This document shows, piece by piece, positions 27,441-35,120 of a stretch of DNA of 64,000 nt. This stretch comes from an uncultured Alteromonadaceae bacterium (lineage in GTDB: Bacteria; Pseudomonadota; Gammaproteobacteria; Enterobacterales; Alteromonadaceae): the NCBI GenBank assembly GCA_947494925.1, contig CANLWS010000007.1, forward strand, positions 310,001-374,000, written 5' to 3'. The notes beneath the pieces were generated by a model. That model searched no databases. It saw nothing but the letters and a program-made list of their open reading frames with translations, and was not told the DNA's origin. A program made the position numbers and the translations under genes. The number at the start of each line of letters is the position of its first letter. The stretch's first letter is position 1.

Positions 27441-27728
27441 TTACCAGCTTAACAAGGCGTGAAACACCGTTATTTTGCTCTCGGGGCAGCCCAAGGTAAC
27501 CAGCTGATTGTATATATCGATATAGTGCCTAGAGGTAATAATTATTTCGTCAAAGTCAAAAGCGCTACCCGCAAGCTCTCTTGCATGTAGGACATCAATG
27601 CCGTCTACCTTTTCACATTTTGGTGTGTTGTCATAGATAGCTTTTATGCCTTGTTTGTGAGCTAGGCCACATAAATCGAGATACAAGTTGAGAAACGTCC
27701 CACAGCCAAATAGTACTTTTTTCGTCAT
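27441..27728 (-). CDS. stand-alone small Rossmann-domain protein
   Basis: A 95-residue protein that is a free-standing version of the domain fused to three proteins on the other strand (8352, 9272, 10554). It has the same order: VLFGCGTFLNLYLDL near the start, AIYDNTPKCEKVDGIDVL near 29-46, DEIIITSRH near 60-68, and SKITVF at the end. It overlaps nothing and follows the sulfotransferase by no bases, so it is in the same operon. It may bind a nucleotide or a sugar nucleotide as an accessory subunit. The function is unknown. Confidence 0.65.
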   Translation of the reverse strand: MTKKVLFGCGTFLNLYLDLCGLAHKQGIKAIYDNTPKCEKVDGIDVLHARELAGSAFDFDEIIITSRHYIDIYNQLVTLGCPESKITVFHALLSW

Positions 27729-28931
27729 CTACAGCACCTCAATTAAATTCTGTTGATGGGAGCAGGCATAGTCAAAGAAAAACTGCATTTCTCTGCTCCT
27801 GTAAATAGGCTGTTGTTTCGCATAAGCCGCTTCAGCAGATTGCATGTCTTTGCATACTGCCAAATACTCAACCAGTAAAAAATGATTGGCGTCAGTGTCT
27901 CGGGAAGGGCCTGGAAAGTCATGCTGGTAGTGCCAGTGATCATACTTACTTTTCAGTCTTAGGCCCAAAAATGCTGCATCCTTATAAGGTGTGATATCGT
28001 CAATAAGAGTGCCTTCTCTTACATGATCAGGATTAAACAGACTTAAATGCTCCTTGCCTTCGAAGTTGGTCCAATCTTTACCACCAAAGGTGCTGGTTAA
28101 TAAATTTTCATGAAAACTAATGTTGAGACGTTTAGCCAACTTCTCTAAGGTCAGGTTTGGTTGCTGATGCAAAAACTCAAGCCTGACCCCAAAGTGGCTA
28201 ATATTAGGTTTGGCAATGACGTCGCCAGTAAAAAACAAGAATTTCAGGTAGTTTTCCAGCACCTTTGTGCTGAACGTGGCAATGCCATCTTTGTCGAGCT
28301 TCAAACTGTATCTCATAGACGAACATAATGTCGTCAGCGGTGAGCGCAACATATGCAATAAATCCAGATGGTCAAACTGTTCAGAAAACCAATTAATCAA
28401 TGTATAGTCGACACGATGACATTGAAACAAGATCTTTTTTTGCTTTGCGATATCGATATCTTCGTAATCATTGATAGCTGCATCAAAGGCATAAGACATC
28501 GTTTTAACTAAGCAGAGCTTTAGATCTGAAGTTTCTTTTTTCACCTGTTCATAAAATGTAAGAAACTTGGTTTTAAATGCTTCGAGCGAAATTCCGATGT
28601 TAACTTCCAGATTAGATATCCTAACCATCTCCGCGATGTGATTGTTTGTGTGCTCGGTTTTTCCTAACATGAACCCATCGTTGTAGGCCATCAATGTATC
28701 GTAGGCAGCGTTTGCATTCGATATATCGAGGTTTTTCTTATCGATTTCCTGAATAAAAGCCGATGTATACATGGGAGGAAAACAAATCAATTCAGGATGT
28801 GAATCCAGTAGACTTTGGATAAAATATGAACCTGCTCTGCCGTAAGTCAGGATCAAAATTATGTCGCTTGAGTATTGATTGTCGTTCAAGGTTTCTCTCT
28901 TTGTATTTTGATTAATGTGATTCTTCCGCAT
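27729..28931 (-). CDS. sulfotransferase-family protein
   Basis: A 400-residue protein with a sulfotransferase-type phosphosulfate-binding loop near residues 29-45 (ILTYGRAGSYFIQSLLDSHPE-like; Gly-Arg-x-Gly-Ser) and a later LHMLRSPLTTLCSS segment near 196-209 that matches the 3'-phosphate-binding Arg/Ser motif. These enzymes transfer sulfate from PAPS. No membrane segment is visible. The nearby APS-kinase-like gene (44038) could make PAPS, or may serve another purpose (see there). The acceptor is not known. Confidence 0.68.
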   Translation of the reverse strand: MRKNHINQNTKRETLNDNQYSSDIILILTYGRAGSYFIQSLLDSHPELICFPPMYTSAFIQEIDKKNLDISNANAAYDTLMAYNDGFMLGKTEHTNNHIAEMVRISNLEVNIGISLEAFKTKFLTFYEQVKKETSDLKLCLVKTMSYAFDAAINDYEDIDIAKQKKILFQCHRVDYTLINWFSEQFDHLDLLHMLRSPLTTLCSSMRYSLKLDKDGIATFSTKVLENYLKFLFFTGDVIAKPNISHFGVRLEFLHQQPNLTLEKLAKRLNISFHENLLTSTFGGKDWTNFEGKEHLSLFNPDHVREGTLIDDITPYKDAAFLGLRLKSKYDHWHYQHDFPGPSRDTDANHFLLVEYLAVCKDMQSAEAAYAKQQPIYRSREMQFFFDYACSHQQNLIEVL

Positions 28932-28932
28932 A

Positions 28933-29793
28933 TTAAAATTTAGGAAGTTTCTTCCTTAAGCGATAGCAGCCATCTATACCTGCGACTCGACCTTGATAAT
29001 GAGGAATCTGCCGTTCATCAAAATGCAATTCCGATAGGAATGCGCGGTGCTCATGGGCTAATTCTCTATCCTCAATAGCCAAGTACCTATACCGAGCTAC
29101 CTTCATTTCATGCATGGAAACAGAGGCGCCAACGAACTCGCAATCGAATCTAGATGACGACATTAGGTTTATGAACTCGTCTGGCTTGTAGCATTTCGAA
29201 ATGGGGCACGATTCGCCATCGGTATTTGCTCTAAATGCATCCTCTAGAGACATTCCGATGAACTTTTTATTTAACACCGGCTGCATCCAGGCGGTGTATA
29301 GGTGAAGCCAGAGGCTATCATAGTTGTACACCATCACCGCAATTTCTCCATCATTTTTTAGCACTCGGTAAAATTCTTGAAGGATAGTGCTGAGATCTGA
29401 GCAATGGTGTAACACACCAGATGTATGAATATAGTCGACTGACTTATCTTCTAAAGGTAGTGAGTTATCAAACTCATTGATCCGGTAAAACTCCGCTTTC
29501 TTACCAAATAGTGCAAGATTTTGCTCAGCAATATTAAGTGCCGGCGCAGAAATATCCATGGCAATAAGCCTTTCAGGTGATGAAAATGTGGCGAACCCCA
29601 TAACGTCATTGCCAGGACCACAGCCATAATCTAATACTACTTTTCCTGCCTGGCCTGTCACAGGCATCAAAGACAGATAGTCAATGTATTGAGCATTGCG
29701 CCAATTAAAGTGCTTGAGGGCCTGTTCTTTACTTTTAAATAAGCCTGTGGTGACGGTATGCTCTGACCAGTACTCAGTCGCTGTTTTTGACAT
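28933..29793 (-). CDS. class I SAM-dependent methyltransferase, tandem copy 2
   Basis: A protein of about 286 residues (ATG at 29793, with AAGAGA upstream; TTG at 29799 is an alternative). It has DYGCGPGND in the SAM loop, AMDIS after the second strand and GVLHHCSDL in the fourth. It is a close paralogue of the adjacent gene at 29826, sharing long stretches such as DGEIAVMVYNYDSLWLHLYT and FDERQIPHY. Unlike that copy it keeps the usual His-His after GVL. It starts one codon region before the sulfotransferase gene and likely shares its transcript. Its sugar or lipid target is unknown. Confidence 0.75.
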   Translation of the reverse strand: MSKTATEYWSEHTVTTGLFKSKEQALKHFNWRNAQYIDYLSLMPVTGQAGKVVLDYGCGPGNDVMGFATFSSPERLIAMDISAPALNIAEQNLALFGKKAEFYRINEFDNSLPLEDKSVDYIHTSGVLHHCSDLSTILQEFYRVLKNDGEIAVMVYNYDSLWLHLYTAWMQPVLNKKFIGMSLEDAFRANTDGESCPISKCYKPDEFINLMSSSRFDCEFVGASVSMHEMKVARYRYLAIEDRELAHEHRAFLSELHFDERQIPHYQGRVAGIDGCYRLRKKLPKF

Positions 29794-29825
29794 TCTCAAA
29801 TCTCTTCAACCACAAACTGAAGCGT

Positions 29826-30740
29826 TTAGCATTTTCTAAATCTGAAACATGCATCTATACCTGCGACTTGACCTTTATAGTGCGGGATTTGACGTTCATC
29901 AAAGGTCAGGCTGGATAGGAAGTTTCTATGTTCTTCATCCAAATCATAATGTTCAATGGCAAAGAATCGATAGCGAGCGATTTTCATTTCATGAATAGAA
30001 ATAGCGGCGCCAAGGAAGTCACCCTCGAAGCCAATTGCAGATACTTTTTGGATAAATTCTTCGGGTTTGTAGCAGGTTGAGATGGGACAATCTTCTCCAT
30101 CTGTATTTGCTCTGAACGCATCCATCAAAGGAAGCCCCACAAACTTTTTATTCAGAACTGGTTGCATATACGCTGTGTATAAATGCAACCATAGGCTGTC
30201 ATAGTTGTATACCATCACCGCGATTTCACCATCGTCTTTTAGTACACGACGAAATTCAGACATGATTTTATCGAAGTCAGTGGTACACATCAGTACGCCT
30301 GAGCAGTGGATATAATCGACTGATTTGTCTTCCAATGGGATGACATTATCGTGCTCGTTTATAAGGTGAAACTCTACACTATGTTCAAAGAAACGTAAGT
30401 TCTTTTTGGCTACGTCCATGGCGGGTTGAGAAATATCCATAGCTATGACTTTCGCAGGTTTAGAAAACTCTGAAAAGCCGATCAAATCGTTACCAGGACC
30501 GCAACCATAATCCAAAACAACTTTGCCGTCTTGACCATTAACCGGCATATATTTTAAATAATCAATATATTGCGATGCACGCCAATTCAAGTGATCTAAA
30601 ACTTCTTGCTTAGTTTCGAATTCTTTGGTCGTGACCATGTGCCGTGACCAGTATTCAGTTGGTGTCAGATCGGATGGTTTAGCGGTTTTTTCTTCCACGG
30701 ATGAATCCTTAATAGTTACTACTTTGCTTTTTATCGGCAA
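29826..30740 (-). CDS. class I SAM-dependent methyltransferase, tandem copy 1
   Basis: A 304-residue paralogue of the next gene downstream (28933), from a TTG start at 30740. It has DYGCGPGND, AMDIS and NTDGEDCPIS shared with its twin. The GVLHH motif of the other copy reads GVLMCTTDF here, so two histidines are replaced, which suggests a changed substrate or role. It also has about 20 extra residues at the N-terminus. The two probably arose by local duplication and divergence. Confidence 0.75.
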   Translation of the reverse strand: MPIKSKVVTIKDSSVEEKTAKPSDLTPTEYWSRHMVTTKEFETKQEVLDHLNWRASQYIDYLKYMPVNGQDGKVVLDYGCGPGNDLIGFSEFSKPAKVIAMDISQPAMDVAKKNLRFFEHSVEFHLINEHDNVIPLEDKSVDYIHCSGVLMCTTDFDKIMSEFRRVLKDDGEIAVMVYNYDSLWLHLYTAYMQPVLNKKFVGLPLMDAFRANTDGEDCPISTCYKPEEFIQKVSAIGFEGDFLGAAISIHEMKIARYRFFAIEHYDLDEEHRNFLSSLTFDERQIPHYKGQVAGIDACFRFRKC

Positions 30741-30820
30741 GTTCTGCCTTTATCTGAGAACTGTCTAATTCAATGTTGAACACCTTCAATCAGCAGGTAC
30801 AGCCTCAAATACCACTAGAA

Positions 30821-32056
30821 CTAAGCATATAGTTGGGAAAAGGTAATACTCTTGTTAAACCCCAGCCCCTGCAATTGTTGCCAGTAATCGTTTTTAATTC
30901 GAATAAAATTATTTTCAGAGATAGTTGATCGATGGTGCTTCTTCTCTAACTGTTCTTCAATGATTACTAGCACGTTATCCACATGAGACTCGATTCTCAA
31001 TGCATCTGAGGACAACACAGTTTCTTTACTATTCAATGCCAGTGTCATAGCAAAATCACGGTCTTCCATTTGGGCTAGGACATCGTCGATATTAGAGCAA
31101 TCTGGTTCTAAAGCGATGAAGTGTTCATTTTGTTTAAATACGCCTGAATATGGGCCGGGCGTCGCGATTTGTATTGTATTGGCCAAGGAAGCCTCGAGAT
31201 TGCGCGGTGATAGCATGGTGTAGTCATGGACTAGTTCAGGAGCGATGATGCAGTCCCTTTGAATGTCTTGGAATGTCGCGCTAGGGTGACTTTCCATGTA
31301 AGACCTGACTAAGTGCTCATATTCTCCATATGGATCCTGAATACCGGAACCGGAATTAGTTACCAAACAAAATTTTGAATCCAACAAAAATTGGTGCCAA
31401 GCTTCGCCATATATACGGTCTTTTAAATCTGTGGAAATGTCTATTGTTAAGTTTGTATCAGCAGCTGCTTCCAGGAACCGGTCACCAAATGTCCCTTTAA
31501 TGTAGCCTAAGGTATCTATACATACAGGCTTTTTAGCTGCTCTGTAGGATACGTCGATTTTTCTTCCATGATACGGGGTTGAGTCTTTCCAGTAGTCAAT
31601 CCAGTCCGCTGAGATATAACCTGTAAAGCCTTGAAGTACCGGCTTGTTCAGGGCTGCATATTTGGGGAGAAGCTGTTCGACATTTTCCGGTAGTAATGTA
31701 AACAATATATCGATATTCCAATCCACAAGCAGGTTGTCCAGAATACCACTTCGTGTGTATTCATCTTGTGGAAAGGCGATTTTTACCGCGTTTGACCCTG
31801 CAAAAAAGTCATATTTTTCTGCTAAAGCTTGATCCAACTTTTTGCTGTTTCTTAGACAGAGGAAGGTCGGGCCGAATAAAATAGCATCAAAATCTACATC
31901 TTTTAATTCTTGAGTAACTGGATAATCAAAATCATGAAATATGTAGTTATGCTGGGGCGCATACAACGGCATTTTGAATTCTAGCTCTTCTACTGCCTTC
32001 AATCGTCGAGCTGGGTTTTGCAGCCAATGCAAAATCAATATGTTGAGTTTACGCAT
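30821..32056 (-). CDS. CgeB-like glycosyltransferase
   Basis: A 411-residue protein resembling the CgeB/Glyco_trans_1_2 type. An N-terminal Rossmann half holds LFGPTFLCLRN and GSNAVKIAFPQDEYTR near 61-97. The C-terminal half has YGEAWHQFLLDSKFCLVTNSGSGIQDP near 215-241 and SPRNLEASLANTIQIATPGPYSG near 283-305, the region where the nucleotide sugar is usually held. No membrane span is visible, so it should act in the cytosol. It ends just before the methyltransferase pair and starts 4 bases past the SDR gene. Confidence 0.7.
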   Translation of the reverse strand: MRKLNILILHWLQNPARRLKAVEELEFKMPLYAPQHNYIFHDFDYPVTQELKDVDFDAILFGPTFLCLRNSKKLDQALAEKYDFFAGSNAVKIAFPQDEYTRSGILDNLLVDWNIDILFTLLPENVEQLLPKYAALNKPVLQGFTGYISADWIDYWKDSTPYHGRKIDVSYRAAKKPVCIDTLGYIKGTFGDRFLEAAADTNLTIDISTDLKDRIYGEAWHQFLLDSKFCLVTNSGSGIQDPYGEYEHLVRSYMESHPSATFQDIQRDCIIAPELVHDYTMLSPRNLEASLANTIQIATPGPYSGVFKQNEHFIALEPDCSNIDDVLAQMEDRDFAMTLALNSKETVLSSDALRIESHVDNVLVIIEEQLEKKHHRSTISENNFIRIKNDYWQQLQGLGFNKSITFSQLYA

Positions 32057-32060
32057 ATTA

Positions 32061-33131
32061 TTACTCGTATTCCTGCACTTCAGGTACTTGCCCTTGGTGC
32101 GCTTTCATTTTGGACAGAATTACATCTCGATTTTCTTTGGTCCATTGCACGGTTTTCTCTATGCCATCTCTCACATCGACCTGTGCTTCAAACCCTAGCT
32201 CTTTTTTCGCCTTAGTGATCAGGCCAAATCGTCTACCTGAGCGATCCCAATCCCGTGCCTTTTCAACCGACGTTCCAGCACGATTACCAGTGGTTTGGTT
32301 AATGATGCTTGCGAGTTCAGCAATAGAGGTTTCTGTTCCCGTGGCAAGGTTGTATATCTCGCCAGGTTGTCCTTTAAGAGCACAAGCGATGAGGCCTCTG
32401 GCCATGTCTTCTACATAAATAAAATCCCGTGTTGCTACGCCACCTTTGTCTAAGGGGAGGGATTGATGATGCAACGCCTTCCAGATAAACGTAGGTGTAA
32501 CGTTGCGCCAAACAGTGTGTTTAGTACCACGCCAATCGCCGGCGCCTAAAATCTCTTTTGGGCCGTAAACGTTCTGAAAGCGTGCTTTGACAAATGGCAG
32601 ACCAAACTGCTGATAAAAGTAATTACCATACATTTCACCAATCAACTTTGAAATGGAGTAGGGGCTGTCATGAAAAAGCGATACTGGCGCGTCTTCTGCT
32701 GTCGCATTAGCCTTGTCGAAGGTTTTTTCCGCTACTGCACAACCTGCTGCAGCGTAAACGAGCTTTTTCAATGAAGTATTGCCCGACAGCTTTTCAAACA
32801 GCTTGAGGCTGGTCAGGGTATTATTTTGGTGATCTTCCAAGGGATTGACGATGGAAGACTGATTACCGTGATAGCAAGCGAGGTGGAATACGTAATCCAG
32901 GTCGTATGGCAACTCGTGCAAAATGGCATCGTCGGCAATCGAGCCTTTGATAAAGGCCACACGATCATCTGCCGGCAAATTGCTTTCATCAGAAGAGAGT
33001 AAATTGTCAACAATGATCAACTCTTTCAACTGAGTATCGGCTAACAATTTATGGCATAAATTACTGCCAACAAACCCAGCACCACCGACTACCAATACTT
33101 TTGCTTGAGAAAAATTCGAATCTGACATCAT
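32061..33131 (-). CDS. extended SDR, WbmF-like nucleotide-sugar epimerase/dehydratase
   Basis: A protein of about 356 residues (ATG at 33131; the frame is also open to TTG at 33137). It has the GGAGFVGSN loop near 16-24 and a Tyr-x3-Lys pair (YSISK near 158-162). The usual Ser/Thr before the VYG motif is missing: the segment reads AAAGCAVAE, so the catalytic hydroxyl is not obvious. Length and order next to two ~310-residue SDRs and an AsnB-like gene recall WbmF-WbmG-WbmH-WbmI of the Bordetella O-antigen locus. It could take part in making a diacetamido-uronamide; this is inferred from family knowledge. Confidence 0.7.
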   Translation of the reverse strand: MMSDSNFSQAKVLVVGGAGFVGSNLCHKLLADTQLKELIIVDNLLSSDESNLPADDRVAFIKGSIADDAILHELPYDLDYVFHLACYHGNQSSIVNPLEDHQNNTLTSLKLFEKLSGNTSLKKLVYAAAGCAVAEKTFDKANATAEDAPVSLFHDSPYSISKLIGEMYGNYFYQQFGLPFVKARFQNVYGPKEILGAGDWRGTKHTVWRNVTPTFIWKALHHQSLPLDKGGVATRDFIYVEDMARGLIACALKGQPGEIYNLATGTETSIAELASIINQTTGNRAGTSVEKARDWDRSGRRFGLITKAKKELGFEAQVDVRDGIEKTVQWTKENRDVILSKMKAHQGQVPEVQEYE

Positions 33132-33133
33132 GT

Positions 33134-34066
33134 TCAACTTTGAGTTGGGGCACTTAAATGGCTATATATAGATGACACACCGTGTTCATCGTACCAAGCC
33201 AATTGTTTTTCAATCATTTCTTTAAAACCGACTTTATGTCGCCAGCCAAAGTATTGCTCCGTTTTTGAAGGATCCAACACTACGGACGGCACGTCATCGT
33301 CACCTGGCGGCACGATTGGGACATCTTGTTCTGGCAGTCCAAGATAAGTAGCAACGCAATCAAAAACGTCTTTGATGCTCTTGCCTTCGCCAGTCGAGAC
33401 ATTGAATATCCCTTTGGCATCTGGCTGGGCGATGATGATGTCCATCAGTGACAGAAAGTCTGAGATATCCAGAAAATCCCGCACCGTATCGCTGCAAAAA
33501 CAGGACTTATCTTGTTTCAGGCGTTGATAAAAAGTCGGGATAGGGCCGATGGATAATCGAGGACTACAAATATTGGCAAGGCGTAATGACACCACTGGGA
33601 CACTGGCGTTTAGCATAAACTGCTCACCGGCGGTTTTTGAAATACCATAGCTGGTGAACGGTGCAACCGGATGTTCAATGGGGATAGGTACTTGGCTAGG
33701 ACGTCCGTAGCAAAGTGCTGTCTGGAAATTAATTATCTTTTTAGCCTGATACTTTTCGGCTAATTTAGCGACATTAATTGCGCCTATTACGTTAGTATTG
33801 GCATCCTGTTGCCAATTGTCTGGATCTTTGTAGGCCGCGGCCGAATGTACAACGATATCTGGCTCAAATGTTTTAAAAATGTCGTCAAGCGCAGCCAAAT
33901 TTGTCACGTCACCTTCTACCACCACTAAGCCGGGGACATTGTGCAACAAGCTTACTGGGCTGGTTGCAAAATTATCGATGACGCAAAGTTCGTGATCTTT
34001 GGGAAGCCAATGTTCAACCAGGTTTGATCCTAAATTGCCAGTACCGCCTGTCAGTAAAATTCTCAT
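33134..34066 (-). CDS. extended SDR, WbmG/WbmH-like nucleotide-sugar epimerase
   Basis: A 310-residue SDR with GGTGNLG at 7-13, Thr116 in FQTALCYG and Tyr140/Lys144 (YGISK). It shares AAYKDPDNW and FQTALCYG with the next gene (34076), so the two are paralogues. In Bordetella, WbmG and WbmH are a similar pair of SDRs acting on diacetamido-uronic acid nucleotide sugars. The stop overlaps the first codons of the WbmF-like frame, giving coupling. The precise epimerisation is not determined. Confidence 0.75.
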   Translation of the reverse strand: MRILLTGGTGNLGSNLVEHWLPKDHELCVIDNFATSPVSLLHNVPGLVVVEGDVTNLAALDDIFKTFEPDIVVHSAAAYKDPDNWQQDANTNVIGAINVAKLAEKYQAKKIINFQTALCYGRPSQVPIPIEHPVAPFTSYGISKTAGEQFMLNASVPVVSLRLANICSPRLSIGPIPTFYQRLKQDKSCFCSDTVRDFLDISDFLSLMDIIIAQPDAKGIFNVSTGEGKSIKDVFDCVATYLGLPEQDVPIVPPGDDDVPSVVLDPSKTEQYFGWRHKVGFKEMIEKQLAWYDEHGVSSIYSHLSAPTQS

Positions 34067-34075
34067 CCAGCAATA

Positions 34076-35008
34076 CTACTTTGACAGATTCAAATGCGTG
34101 TATTCACCTAAAGTACCGTGTTGCAGGTAGTAGGCGATGGCTTCGGTCACTGTTACCTGCAATGGGGTAAAATCAATGTCACCAAAATCCTCAAAGGTTT
34201 TAGCAGGGTCTAGCAGAATAGAAAACACATCATCGGGGCCGGGCTCTCTGACTTCGACTTCATGGGCAGGTTCAATGCCCATGGCATCCACAACCAAATC
34301 GTACAGTTCTTGGATAGCGACATCTTTGCCCGAAGAGAAATGATAGGTACCTTTGCCCATTCCATCACAGGCTTTCAGTACAACCTTTGCCAAATCTTTG
34401 ACAAATACAAAGTCACGTCTGGTATTGCTGACAAAACATTGTTTTTGGTCTTTCAGGCGCTGGAAAAAAATTGGTAGTGGGCCGGCGACATTTCTGGGGC
34501 CGATCACATTGGCAAGACGAAAAGTTACATAATCTAAGCCTGACAGCTCCAAATAATATTCATTGGCCGTTTTACTAATTGCGTAGCTGCTGCTACTCGG
34601 ATTGCGAGGATGAGATAAAGGGACAGGGTTTTGCTCAGGTTTCAAGCCATAACAAAGTGCCGTCTGGAAATAGATAAAGCGCTTAACGTCATACTTCTTT
34701 GCGGCATTGATGATGTTCGTGCCACCAACACAGTTAGTCTGGGTATCGTTGTACCAGTCATTGGGATCTTTATACGAAGCGGCGGTGTGGACAACGACAT
34801 CGGGTAGAAATCCTTCGACTAATTCGTCGAGGGCTTGAGCATCCACTATCGACTGGATTTCGATTTGCAGATTTTCATGATCATCAAGGTGCTCTTTTCT
34901 TCCTGTGGCCAGGTTATCTATCACTAAGACCTTGTCACCTCTGGCTAGCAACATTTCTGCGATATGTGAGCCAATCTGACCAAGCCCACCGGTAATTAAA
35001 ACTTTCAT
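34076..35008 (-). CDS. extended SDR, WbmG/WbmH-like nucleotide-sugar epimerase
   Basis: A 310-residue SDR with GGLGQIG at 7-13, Thr116 in FQTALCYG and Tyr142/Lys146 (YAISK). It is a clear paralogue of the 33134 gene, with the same length and the same AASYKDPNDW motif. It follows an AsnB-type gene in the - strand operon after a 112-base gap that holds a small CGCTC/GAGCG hairpin but no T-run. The two SDRs may catalyse successive epimerisations, or each may act on a different sugar. Confidence 0.75.
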   Translation of the reverse strand: MKVLITGGLGQIGSHIAEMLLARGDKVLVIDNLATGRKEHLDDHENLQIEIQSIVDAQALDELVEGFLPDVVVHTAASYKDPNDWYNDTQTNCVGGTNIINAAKKYDVKRFIYFQTALCYGLKPEQNPVPLSHPRNPSSSSYAISKTANEYYLELSGLDYVTFRLANVIGPRNVAGPLPIFFQRLKDQKQCFVSNTRRDFVFVKDLAKVVLKACDGMGKGTYHFSSGKDVAIQELYDLVVDAMGIEPAHEVEVREPGPDDVFSILLDPAKTFEDFGDIDFTPLQVTVTEAIAYYLQHGTLGEYTHLNLSK

Positions 35009-35120
35009 TTAGTGTCCTTTAACTTCTATATTCGAGGGAATCGCTCATTCGAGCGTGACGAACGGTAACAGGAAGAATTTGCTGTTTTTTTAAACTTCAA
35101 TAAACTGCACCAGAATTCAA

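Noticed and set aside
27314-27499. Small + strand reading frame
   Set aside because: It lies mostly opposite real - strand genes and has no ribosome site or recognisable motif.
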